A DNA stretch of 7,040 nt from Acidobacteriota bacterium (lineage in GTDB: Bacteria > Acidobacteriota > Terriglobia > Versatilivoradales > Versatilivoraceae). Position 1 is the first letter of the stretch. Each line of letters starts with the position of its first letter. Made by a program: the position numbers and the translations under genes. Positions 1 through 6,641 of the stretch are shown here, in pieces. The stretch lies in contig JAPOZE010000079.1 of assembly GCA_026706225.1 (NCBI GenBank), positions 1 to 7,040 of the forward strand. Reading direction: 5' to 3'. A model generated the notes under the pieces. The model saw nothing but the letters and a program-made list of their open reading frames with translations. It was not told the origin of the DNA and did no database searches.

Positions 1-2593
1 GCGGGCCGATCTCCAGAACCGGCTCCCCCCCCAGATCCGCCATCGTTTTCACCCCTTGGGCGAATGCCACCGGCTCCCGCGCATGCCGCTTCCAGTAGGC
101 TCCGTCCTGCACCCGGCCCGGTTCCACCGCCCGGCCCGTCAGGTTGCTGACCACGGTAAGCGCGGGTGTCCGGATCTCCACGCCGTGCAGGGACGCTTCC
201 AGTTCGTCCAGAATGGGCTCGACCAGGGCGCTGTGGAACGCACGGGTCGTGTTCAACCGCCTGACCCGCACACCCTCCAGTTCGAATCGCTTCGAGATCG
301 CTTCTATTCCCGCAATCGGTCCACTGACCACCTGGTGAGTGCCGTTGTATCCCGAAATGCTCAGCCCGACATGGGAGGAGGCCGCGTTCACCGCCTCCAC
401 GGCCGGCGCCACCCGCTCCGGCGGCGCGAAAACCGCGGCCATGCCGCCCTCTTCCATCTGCGACATCAGCGCGCCCCGCTTGGCGGCGAACCGCATCCCG
501 TCCTCGAGACTGAATACGCCTGCGGCCTGCGCGGCCGCCAGTTCCCCGATGCTGTGTCCGACGACCACGCCGGGGTGAACGCCGACACTCGACCAGAGCG
601 CCGTCAAGGCGCACTGCAGCGCGTAGAGGGCGGGTTGCTCCCAGGCCGTGTCACCGAGTTCCCCCTCGGTTCCGGTCCCGCCGAACATGACATCCAGCAG
701 GGAAACTCCTCGCTCCCCAAGCAGGACCGCCTCGCAGCGGTCCAGCACCGCCCGCGCCACCGGCTCACTCTGGTAGAGCCCCTTTCCCATGCCGACCCAT
801 TGGCTCCCCTGCCCGGTGTAGGCAAACGCCACCCGGGTCGGCGTCCGCGACGACGCACCTCCAGCCTCTTCAGCCAGTCCGCGGAGTCGGCCTCGCAATG
901 ATTCCGCGTCGTGGAAGACGACGCCCGCCCGGTGACCGAAGTGACTCCGGCCCACGCCGGCCGTCCATGCCATGTCAGACAGGAGCTGCCCGCAAGAGCC
1001 GCCCTCGGCTGAGTTCTGATCCGCACGTTCGTCGAGCCATGACAGGTAGCGCTCCGCCAGGTCACGGAGTGCGCCCTCCGACTTGCCCGACAGCGGAAGG
1101 AGACGGGTCGGGCGCGGCCGAACTTCCTGCTCCGGCAGCGGCAGGACCCCCACCGTCGCCGGCAGCGAAACCGTCACCGACTTCCCGGAGCCAACGGCCC
1201 ACGGCATGCCATTGGAATTGCCGTCCGGGGCGCGGTATTCCTCCAGCACAATGTGGGCGTTCGTCCCGGATATCCCGAAGGAGTTCACTCCCGCCAGTCG
1301 TTGCCGCCCCTGCCGCTGCGGCAATTCCATCATCGACGATGTCACCTGCAGAGGCAGACGGTCCCAGTCGAGACTCGGATTGGGATTGCGGAAGTGGAGG
1401 TGCTTCGGGATCACGCCCCGCTCCAGCACCAGCGCCGCCTTGATCACTCCGGCCACGCCCGCGGCCGACTCCAGGTGGCCGACATTGGTCTTTACCGAAC
1501 CGACGAGAAGCGGGCGGACGGCAGGCCGGCCCTTCCCGTAGACCGCGGCTACGGCATCGATCTCGATCGGATCGCCCACCGCGGTACCGGTCCCGTGGGC
1601 TTCCAGGTAATCCACCTCCAACGGGGAGATTCCCGCGTCGGACAGCGCTGTTTTCATCACTTCTTCCAGCGCGGGGGTATTGGGCACCGTCAACCCGACG
1701 CTGGCTCCGCCATGGTTCACGGCGGCGCCGCGGATCACCGCCCGGATCCGATCGCCGTCCGCCTCGGCATCGCTCAGCCGCTTGAGGACCAGGACCCCGC
1801 AGCCCTCACCCCGCACGTAGCCGTTCGCCGACGCGTCGAAGGCCTTGCACTGCCCATCGGGAGACAGCATCATCGAATCGGCGCGCAGCTCGTAGATGCG
1901 GCCGTTGAGGATCGCCTGCACGCCGCCGGCGATGGCCAGGTCCGCCTTGCCCTGCTGCAGGTCCGCCACCGCGTCGTGGACCGATACCATGGATGAGGCG
2001 CAGGCGGCGTCCACCGCCTTGGCCGGCCCTCTGAGACCCAGCACGAAGGAAACCCGTCCGCTGGCCCCGTTCAGGTTGGTGCCGCTGAGAGCGTAGAGGC
2101 ACCCGGCAGCCTCGGGAGGCTTGCTCGAGTCCACGACCAGCATTCGATACTCGTCGTTGCTGATCCCGGTGTAGACGCCGGTGAGGCTCTCTCTCAGGAC
2201 CTCCGGATTGATTCCCGCGTCCTCGAGTGCCTCCCAGCTCGTCTCCAGCATCATGCGCTGCTGCGGGTCCAGCAGTTCCGCCTCCACCGGCGAAATCCGG
2301 AAGAAGGCGTCGTCGAACAGGTCGATGTCGTCGACAAAGGCGCCGTAACGACAACCGTCGCTCCGAACTCCATCGTCGGGGAAGAGTTGACCCCAGCGCC
2401 CCGTTCCGGAACCCGGGACCCCTTCGCTGACGGCGTTCCCACCGGCTTCCAGCAGACGCCAGAATGCAGGGATGTCCGGCGCGCCCGGGAACCGGCAGGC
2501 CATACCCACGATGGCTATCGGTTGTGCGGACCGCGCGGGCGCCGCCGTCCGCGCCCGATTCTCAGTCGCATTCGAGGATTGCTTGCTTGCCAT
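1..2593 (-). CDS. Modular type I polyketide synthase, N-terminal KS-AT part (3' end outside window)
   Basis: The gene encodes a multidomain synthase that extends a polyketide chain: the ketosynthase (KS) condenses and the acyltransferase (AT) loads the extender unit. I read 864 uninterrupted codons from ATG at 2593 to the left edge. An AAAGGAG Shine-Dalgarno (2600-2606) lies 6 nt upstream and fixes the start. After about 24 Ala/Arg-rich residues the KS begins (PIAIVGMACRFPG, residue 25). It has DPQQR, active-site Cys198 in DAACASS, His333 in EAHGTGT and His373 in NVGHLE, so the catalytic triad is intact. The KS-AT linker follows to about residue 590. The AT has GQGSQW (594), catalytic Ser681 in GHSIGE and RAFH (784-787), and breaks off at LEIGP. 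GHSIGE and AFH, rather than GHSQGE and YASH, favour malonyl-CoA by the known motif rules; Arg in place of the first His makes this less certain. No loading domain or ACP precedes the KS, so the enzyme probably accepts a chain from another protein or works iteratively. Confidence 0.96.
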   Translation of the reverse strand, partial: MASKQSSNATENRARTAAPARSAQPIAIVGMACRFPGAPDIPAFWRLLEAGGNAVSEGVPGSGTGRWGQLFPDDGVRSDGCRYGAFVDDIDLFDDAFFRISPVEAELLDPQQRMMLETSWEALEDAGINPEVLRESLTGVYTGISNDEYRMLVVDSSKPPEAAGCLYALSGTNLNGASGRVSFVLGLRGPAKAVDAACASSMVSVHDAVADLQQGKADLAIAGGVQAILNGRIYELRADSMMLSPDGQCKAFDASANGYVRGEGCGVLVLKRLSDAEADGDRIRAVIRGAAVNHGGASVGLTVPNTPALEEVMKTALSDAGISPLEVDYLEAHGTGTAVGDPIEIDAVAAVYGKGRPAVRPLLVGSVKTNVGHLESAAGVAGVIKAALVLERGVIPKHLHFRNPNPSLDWDRLPLQVTSSMMELPQRQGRQRLAGVNSFGISGTNAHIVLEEYRAPDGNSNGMPWAVGSGKSVTVSLPATVGVLPLPEQEVRPRPTRLLPLSGKSEGALRDLAERYLSWLDERADQNSAEGGSCGQLLSDMAWTAGVGRSHFGHRAGVVFHDAESLRGRLRGLAEEAGGASSRTPTRVAFAYTGQGSQWVGMGKGLYQSEPVARAVLDRCEAVLLGERGVSLLDVMFGGTGTEGELGDTAWEQPALYALQCALTALWSSVGVHPGVVVGHSIGELAAAQAAGVFSLEDGMRFAAKRGALMSQMEEGGMAAVFAPPERVAPAVEAVNAASSHVGLSISGYNGTHQVVSGPIAGIEAISKRFELEGVRVRRLNTTRAFHSALVEPILDELEASLHGVEIRTPALTVVSNLTGRAVEPGRVQDGAYWKRHAREPVAFAQGVKTMADLGGEPVLEIGP

Positions 2594-2632
2594 CGTGGAC
2601 TCCTTTGGCCCAAGTTGTACGCCGTCTACTCC

Positions 2633-2654
2633 AATGCGGTAGCTGAACCGCATT
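2633..2654. repeat. Perfect 8-bp inverted repeat overlapping the PKS -10 box; candidate operator
   Basis: The arms AATGCGGT (2633-2640) and ACCGCATT (2647-2654) are perfect reverse complements around a 6-nt centre. On the minus strand the repeat begins inside TATAAT, the two sharing AAT, and runs through the predicted start of transcription. The first arm would then not be transcribed, or only in part. That favours a DNA operator for a dimeric regulator over an RNA hairpin. No run of U follows on the minus strand, so it is not a terminator for the upstream permease. No regulator gene is visible in the window. Confidence 0.5.
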
Positions 2655-2680
2655 ATATATCGTGCGGGCCGGTAATTGTA
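2652..2680 (-). promoter_or_regulatory. Putative promoter of the PKS gene
   Basis: Read on the minus strand, a perfect TATAAT hexamer (2657-2652) lies 17 nt downstream of TACAAT (2680-2675). The -10 is consensus and the spacing ideal, but the -35 matches TTGACA poorly (2 of 6), as expected for an activated or weak promoter. Transcription would begin near 2645, giving a leader of about 50 nt before the ATG at 2593. The GC-rich surroundings make a chance TATAAT less likely. A short imperfect palindrome (GGTA-N4-TACC, 2671-2682) covers the -35. This is inferred from sequence only. Confidence 0.45.
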
Positions 2681-2716
2681 CCCCCGACTGACCGGATTTG
2701 GCAGAAGTCCGTTTCG

Positions 2717-4393
2717 CTACTCCACTTCCCGATACAGCGGCACCGACCCCGAGGCGGCCTGCTGGAGCTGCAGCCGGATGCGGGCCGCGTAGTCGTCCAG
2801 CACCGCCCGGGTCAGGAAGCGGGCGCCTGCGCCGACGACCAGCGTCACCAGGGCCACCGCCACCGTCGAACGGAACAGAAGGTACTGGATCCCTACCGCA
2901 ATCCCGGCGGCCATGAGGAAGAACACCATCGGCACCAAGTCCGCCGCACCGCGGGTCGGCGCGGCTTGTCTGCCGAACGGCACACCGTCGATCAGCCTGA
3001 GACCCACCCCCAGGTAGATCGACGCCACCGCCGCGCTGAAGGCGACGAAGAGGAAGGCGTCACGCATCGGCCAGAACCAGGTCAGCACCGGTAGCGAGAG
3101 GAGGTTGGGAACGATCGCCAGCAATTGCCACAGCGCCGCATGGATTCCTGCCGAAAAGGGGCGAAAGGAAGAATCGGGAGCAGTGAAAAACCAGGCGATG
3201 CCCTTGTAGTCGTTGCCGTAGGCCAGAATCCGGCAGGCCAGGATCATCACCAGACCGAGCAGGTGGGGCAGAAAGTGGATGAGGGCAAATTCCGGCCCGA
3301 AGGGAGAGGCCAACCCGGCGCTGGCCACCACGTAGCAGAAAAAAAGGATCGGCACAAGAAAGACGGGAGCTGCGTTTTTGAGGAATTGCCAGTCCCGGAG
3401 CACCAGGCAACGCAGATACTCAAAACCCGCGCGGCCAGCCTGGCCTCCGGCAATCCGGGCAACCCAGGGACCCACCCCCGAACCCTTGCGCTTGAGCCTC
3501 CGAACCCTGCGGCCGGAGTGCATCAGGCCCGAAACACGTATCAGGTGGTCGACCGAAAGAGCCCGTAGCCCGTACAGGACAACGACCAACCCGACGACGA
3601 CGCCCGCCACCCCCAACAACACCGGGAATCCGGCAGGCAGGGCGTCGGCTGCAGCCAGCCACTCCTGGAGCAGTTCGACCGATCCTGCCCAATCCACAAG
3701 GTCTCTCCACAGCCGAAGCATAAGCTGGAATCCGAACGCGAAGAACATGGGGACCACCTGCACCAGGCCGGCAGCCGCCTTGAGGCGCCGCACCGGGACA
3801 AAGCGAATCAGCCAGCCGAACAGGCTGCAGCAGAGCAGGGCGAACACCATCCCCACGCCCAGGGCGATCAGAAGGTGCTCCAGGGGATGGATGAGCCAAC
3901 CCATCCCGTCCCCGTGAGGAAGAAAAAGACCGACCAGCGCCGGCACACCATTGACTCCCGCCACCACGTAGACCACCGCCTTGACCAGGTGGGTCAGCTT
4001 GGCGGCCGACCAGGTGGCTCCGTTCACCGGCTGATGGGCCAGAATCATTCCCTCGACGGGGTTGACCAGGTTTTCGGCCGCCTCGGGGATCAGGAGTATG
4101 CCAAGGTTGAAAACGGTGATGCCGAGAAATACCAGGAGGTACCATTGGGGGGCGTACCCGTGAAGGCCATGAACAGGCTGATGAGACCGGCCAGGAAGAA
4201 CCAGAAGATCACCAGGAATCGCAGGGAGTAGTCCTGGTTGCCCATCCGGGCCACTTCCTCCCCGGTTGCCCAGCGTCTGGAACAGGTCGACCAGGGGCCA
4301 GTATCGTCGGGGCTCGATGCCGCAGCTTTCTAGCAGCCGGGTAAAGGCCCTGCCGCGAAGGCAGCGCCCTGCGATCGAACCAAGGATCCTCAT
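2717..4393 (-). CDS. ABC exporter permease, about 12 membrane helices; reading frame carries a probable paired frameshift
   Basis: This is the integral membrane subunit for the ATPase just upstream. The ATG overlaps the ATPase stop as ATGA (4390-4393), and GAGGG (4403-4407) lies 9 nt before it, so translation is probably coupled. The 558-residue frame has about 11 clear hydrophobic segments, with a large charged cytoplasmic loop (RRVRRLKRKGSG) near the middle. Length and layout suit the large permeases of ABC-2-like exporters; the substrate is unknown. Residues 45-82 are Gly/Pro/His-rich and unlike a membrane protein. Over the same DNA another frame reads EEVARMGNQDYSL and then FLVIFWFFLAGLISLFMAF, an excellent helix. 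Removing one base from the four-base run at 4260-4263 and adding one to the six-base run at 4147-4152 would join this stretch to both flanks and give a 12-helix protein. I infer sequencing errors or compensating mutations. No close family is named with confidence. Confidence 0.85.
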   Translation of the reverse strand: MRILGSIAGRCLRGRAFTRLLESCGIEPRRYWPLVDLFQTLGNRGGSGPDGQPGLLPAIPGDLLVLPGRSHQPVHGLHGYAPQWYLLVFLGITVFNLGILLIPEAAENLVNPVEGMILAHQPVNGATWSAAKLTHLVKAVVYVVAGVNGVPALVGLFLPHGDGMGWLIHPLEHLLIALGVGMVFALLCCSLFGWLIRFVPVRRLKAAAGLVQVVPMFFAFGFQLMLRLWRDLVDWAGSVELLQEWLAAADALPAGFPVLLGVAGVVVGLVVVLYGLRALSVDHLIRVSGLMHSGRRVRRLKRKGSGVGPWVARIAGGQAGRAGFEYLRCLVLRDWQFLKNAAPVFLVPILFFCYVVASAGLASPFGPEFALIHFLPHLLGLVMILACRILAYGNDYKGIAWFFTAPDSSFRPFSAGIHAALWQLLAIVPNLLSLPVLTWFWPMRDAFLFVAFSAAVASIYLGVGLRLIDGVPFGRQAAPTRGAADLVPMVFFLMAAGIAVGIQYLLFRSTVAVALVTLVVGAGARFLTRAVLDDYAARIRLQLQQAASGSVPLYREVE

Positions 4394-5190
4394 GACCGGA
4401 GACCCTCGATGATTTCCGAGACACCGCTAACGGTTCCCTCGGCCTGGGTCAGTTGCCGGAAGACGTCCTCCAGGCTCCCCCTCTCGGTGGAGGCCTTCAA
4501 TGACTCCAGCGAACCGTCCGCGATGAGCCGTCCTTCATGGATGATCAGGGCGCGGTCGCAGACGCGCTCCACCACGTCCAGGACGTGGGAGCTGTAGAGA
4601 ACGGTCTTCCCCTCCGCGGCCAGGGCGGCCACCAGGTCCCGCACCATCAGCCCGGTGTTGACGTCCAGCCCGGAGAGTGGCTCGTCCAACAACACCAGCT
4701 CGGGACTGTGCAGCAGGGCCGCGCTCAGCAGCACCTTCTGCCGCATGCCCTTGGAGTAGCCGTCCAGACGGCGCCCGCGCTCCTCGGCCAGGTCGAAGTG
4801 CTTGAGAAACAGGTCGATTCGGGCCTGAAGCGTCGGCTCGGGCACTTCCTGAAGTCGGCCCATCAGCTCCAGGAACTCCTGCGCCGTCAGGCTTTCGAAC
4901 AGAGCAGCCGCCTCCGGCACATACCCGATGCGCTTCTTGGCCTCCACCGCCTCGCCCGGCATGGAAAAACCGGCGACCCGGACCGACCCTCCGCCCGGAG
5001 GCAGGATACCCGTCAGGACCTTGATGGTGGTGCTCTTGCCGGCCCCGTTGGGACCCAGCAGTCCCACCACCTCGCCCCTCCCCAGGGTGAAGGAAATCCC
5101 GTGCAGGACCTGCCGGCTGGCGTAGCTGAACGTCAGCCCCTCCACGGTCACCACGGAATCAGGATGGCTGGCTTCATTCGAGTGAGGCAT
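4390..5190 (-). CDS. ABC transporter ATP-binding protein (ABC-2/EcsA-like exporter type)
   Basis: This is a cytoplasmic ATPase that powers the permease encoded next. The 266 residues hold one complete nucleotide-binding domain: Walker A GPNGAGKST (46-54), a Q-loop region GYVPE with Glu93 in the usual Gln position, signature YSKGMRQ (145-151), Walker B LVLLDEP (165-171), D-loop SGLD (173-176) and H-loop His202 in YSSH. Glu at the Q-loop and a signature of this kind are common in ABC-2-type exporters, so neither marks a defect. The C-terminal SLEDVFRQLTQ is also typical of this class. A single-domain ATPase followed by one large permease, with no binding protein, indicates export. The start at 5190 has no good Shine-Dalgarno. 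A GTG near residue 13 is possible but no better supported. The divergent gene begins only 47 bp away. Confidence 0.95.
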   Translation of the reverse strand: MPHSNEASHPDSVVTVEGLTFSYASRQVLHGISFTLGRGEVVGLLGPNGAGKSTTIKVLTGILPPGGGSVRVAGFSMPGEAVEAKKRIGYVPEAAALFESLTAQEFLELMGRLQEVPEPTLQARIDLFLKHFDLAEERGRRLDGYSKGMRQKVLLSAALLHSPELVLLDEPLSGLDVNTGLMVRDLVAALAAEGKTVLYSSHVLDVVERVCDRALIIHEGRLIADGSLESLKASTERGSLEDVFRQLTQAEGTVSGVSEIIEGLRS

Positions 5191-5237
5191 AATCGTTACA
5201 AAGCTTTTCTTCGGAGATCACCCACGTCCATACTTCT

Positions 5238-5486
5238 ATGCTGTGTCCCAAGATAAAATCCGTTGAAACGATTGACGATCATACGTTTCTGGTCGAATTC
5301 GATAACGCCCGAAAGCGCCAATACGAAGTAACTCCGTTGTTAAAAAGGGAGATGTTCGCCCCTTTAATGAACCCTGCCCTGTTCAAATCGGTTCACGTGG
5401 AACAAGGAGGTTACGCCGTAGTGTGGAACAGGGAAATTGATTTGAGTGAATTTGAAATCTGGAGCAATGGGCAAACCACCGTCTGA
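5238..5486 (+). CDS. DUF2442 family protein
   Basis: This 82-residue protein fits the DUF2442 pattern: an N-terminal K-I-K-S-V-E beta strand, a hydrophobic strand ending in FDN, the basic turn ARKRQYEVTPLL, then F-APLMNPALFKSVHVEQGGYAVVWN and an acidic I-D-L-S-E-F end. DUF2442 proteins are often encoded beside DUF4160 proteins in pairs thought to act as toxin-antitoxin modules. No DUF4160 gene is present on either side here. It is divergent from the ABC ATPase gene and convergent with higBA. The ATG at 5238 is the first in frame, but its only purine-rich stretch (GGAG, 5213-5216) is about 21 nt upstream, too far for a normal ribosome site. It is less GC-rich than the exporter and PKS genes, which fits acquired DNA. 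The molecular function is unknown. Confidence 0.8.
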   Translation: MLCPKIKSVETIDDHTFLVEFDNARKRQYEVTPLLKREMFAPLMNPALFKSVHVEQGGYAVVWNREIDLSEFEIWSNGQTTV

Positions 5487-5699
5487 CAAGGCAATCCACG
5501 GACCGGCAGTCTCATTCCACTTCCTTGACGACTGACAATCCTGGTCGCGTTCCGCCCTCAATCATTCCATCGTAGCGAGCCTCGTAGCCTCGCCAGCATG
5601 TCACGCAGAGCCTCATAACCAGACTCCCGAAGGACGAAATGGGGCAGCGCCAGCCGGTTTGGGGACCATCCTTTTGTTTGTGCTCTGGCCGGATTCCAT

Positions 5700-5999
5700 T
5701 CAGGCGGCCTGCCTCGGCTTGATGCGTTTTGCAATCTGCTCACCTGTTCTTATCTCCGCCGTCCGCAGCTCGAACGTCTTTTGCAGATTCAACCAGAACT
5801 CCGCCGTAGTGCCGAGATAACGGGACAAGCGCAACGCAGTGTCCGCGGTAACGCCGCGTCTCCCATTCAGTATGGCCGTAATTCGGTTGCCCGGAACGTG
5901 CAGCGCGGCAGCAAAGGCCTTTGCGGACATTTGCAGTGCATCAAGCTCGTCCCGCAGTATTTCACCGGGATGCACAGGTCTCATGCCGCTTCTGCTCAT
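5700..5999 (-). CDS. higA: HigA-family antitoxin, XRE helix-turn-helix
   Basis: This is the antitoxin of a type II toxin-antitoxin pair. It is expected to bind and neutralise the HigB toxin and to repress the shared promoter. The 99 residues carry the family hallmark HPGEILRDEL (10-19), then a helix-turn-helix from about residue 24 to 65, with recognition-helix region PGNRITAILNGRRGVT, and the HigA-typical SRYLGTTAEFWLNLQ. A very strong Shine-Dalgarno, AGGAGGAGGTGA (6001-6012), supports ATG 5999. The distal GGAGG is 7 nt and the proximal one 4 nt from the ATG, so MRPVHPG at residue 6 is a less likely start. It follows higB by 14 nt in the usual higB-higA order. The strong ribosome site may help to keep antitoxin in excess of toxin. 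Confidence 0.93.
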   Translation of the reverse strand: MSRSGMRPVHPGEILRDELDALQMSAKAFAAALHVPGNRITAILNGRRGVTADTALRLSRYLGTTAEFWLNLQKTFELRTAEIRTGEQIAKRIKPRQAA

Positions 6000-6000
6000 G

Positions 6001-6012
6001 TCACCTCCTCCT
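6001..6012 (-). promoter_or_regulatory. Extended Shine-Dalgarno before higA
   Basis: On the minus strand AGGAGGAGGTGA precedes the higA ATG and contains two overlapping GGAGG cores, with near-perfect complementarity to the 16S rRNA tail. higB upstream has no comparable site. The contrast would bias translation towards the antitoxin, as is usual for type II modules. Confidence 0.75.
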
Positions 6013-6013
6013 T

Positions 6014-6295
6014 CTATCGATGATAGTCCACAATCTCCACGTCATGAGGTCCATCGTCCTGCCACCTGAAACAGACCCTCCACTGGCGATTGATTCGGAT
6101 GCTGTATTGCCCCGAGCGCTCACCGGACAAGGATTCCAAACGATTACTGCGCAAGCCGGATAAATCGCGCAGTGTCTTTGCGTTGTCCAGAATAGTGAGC
6201 CTGCGGGTGGCTTGGTCGGAAAATTCCTGGAAGCCCGGAACCCGCTGGCCTTCATAAAATCGTTCAGTCTTCCGGTCCCTGAAACTCTGGATCAT
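6014..6295 (-). CDS. higB: HigB-family toxin (RelE/ParE superfamily mRNA interferase)
   Basis: Toxins of this family cleave mRNA on the ribosome and are held inactive by HigA. The protein has the usual length (93 residues) and family motifs: IQSFRDRKTERFYEG at the N terminus, LRDLSGLRSNRLESLSGERSGQ (42-63), the strand pair YSIRINRQWRVCFRW (64-78) and the terminal VEIVDYH (86-92). The final Tyr-His corresponds to residues reported as important in characterised HigB proteins. No stop or frameshift is seen, so the toxin is probably intact. The start is the ATG at 6295, without a clear Shine-Dalgarno; the predicted leader is very short. higA follows 14 nt downstream, and expression is expected from the palindrome-containing promoter just upstream. 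Confidence 0.92.
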   Translation of the reverse strand: MIQSFRDRKTERFYEGQRVPGFQEFSDQATRRLTILDNAKTLRDLSGLRSNRLESLSGERSGQYSIRINRQWRVCFRWQDDGPHDVEIVDYHR

Positions 6296-6315
6296 AGTTT
6301 ACAGAATTCGCGACC

Positions 6316-6344
6316 AATATGCGATACGTACTCCATATCGGCAA
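6316..6344 (-). promoter_or_regulatory. Putative higBA promoter with embedded 22-bp operator
   Basis: On the minus strand TTGCCG (6344-6339, 4 of 6 to TTGACA) and CATATT (6321-6316, 4 of 6 to TATAAT) are exactly 17 nt apart. A 22-bp imperfect palindrome, ATATG-N3-TACGTA-N3-CATAT (6317-6338), lies between and partly over the boxes, with 8 of 11 pairs matching around one centre. HigA-type antitoxins are known to repress their own promoters by binding palindromes in this position. The start of transcription would fall about 14 nt before the higB ATG. HigA binding here is inferred. Confidence 0.55.
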
Positions 6345-6451
6345 CAGCCTTTCTGACCGCTGCCGGTGGACTCGGCAAACGTCTGAGTGTGCATCGGCTT
6401 CCCAATCCATCAGGCAGGATGGGCCCGGCAGGTGGGCAACGGAGGAAGCAG

Positions 6452-6616
6452 TCAGACAGCGGACGGCACCTCCAGAACGCTTTCGATGACCTGTTTCAGA
6501 CAATCAGACTCGTTCAGGAAGTAGACGCCGTCGTTTTTCCATTCACTGGGAGATCGGCGACCGTCGTCGATTTGCTGTGCCGGTGTAACAGTGATGTTGT
6601 TTGACCTCAACACCAA
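6452..6616 (-). CDS. Doubtful short ORF of about 54 codons, unrecognised
   Basis: In the 346-bp stretch between higB and the membrane gene, one minus-strand frame encodes a protein-like sequence. It includes NNITVTPAQQIDD, GRRSPSEWKNDGVYFLNES and CLKQVIESVLEVPSAV, with a mixed, hydrophilic composition and a plausible C-terminal amphipathic helix. Only non-ATG starts are available (TTG 6616, GTG 6613, TTG 6610), and none has a Shine-Dalgarno. An in-frame TAG (6622-6620) closes the frame just upstream. It could be a real small gene, the tail of a decayed larger one, or chance. I do not recognise the family. The rest of this stretch (6345-6451) shows nothing I can support. Confidence 0.25.
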   Translation of the reverse strand: MVLRSNNITVTPAQQIDDGRRSPSEWKNDGVYFLNESDCLKQVIESVLEVPSAV

Positions 6617-6641
6617 GCACTAATAACGCGAAACACGGTTT

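Noticed and set aside
56..2430. Long open frames on the plus strand (for example 56-901, 898-1443, 1253-1996) and a minus frame at 1806-2354
   Set aside because: They lie opposite or out of frame with the continuous KS-AT frame, have Arg/Pro/Gly-rich composition and show no recognisable motif; typical shadows in GC-rich coding DNA.
2633..2654. The inverted repeat as a rho-independent terminator for the permease gene
   Set aside because: No T tract follows on the minus strand, and it overlaps a consensus -10 box; an operator fits better.
2387..5256. Plus-strand frames over the exporter genes (2387-3094, 3378-3917, 4537-5256 and others)
   Set aside because: Antisense to well-supported ABC permease and ATPase genes, low-complexity basic composition, no domain seen.
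5575..5593. Short direct and inverted repeats (AGCCTCGT/AGCCTCG, GCGAG...CTCGC) in the gap downstream of higA
   Set aside because: Arms of only 5 bp without a T tract; too weak for a terminator or attachment-site call.
5558..5743. Minus-strand 61-residue frame overlapping the end of higA, with a protein-like tail (ESGYEALRDMLARLRGS)
   Set aside because: Its first third is a shadow of higA in another frame, it has no ribosome site, and only about 47 codons lie outside higA. It could be a gene remnant, but the support is too thin. I see no clear gene or terminator in the 5487-5699 gap between the convergent genes.
6212..6604. Plus-strand 130-residue frame across higB and its upstream region
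   Set aside because: Antisense to higB and its promoter for much of its length, with no recognisable motif and no ribosome site.
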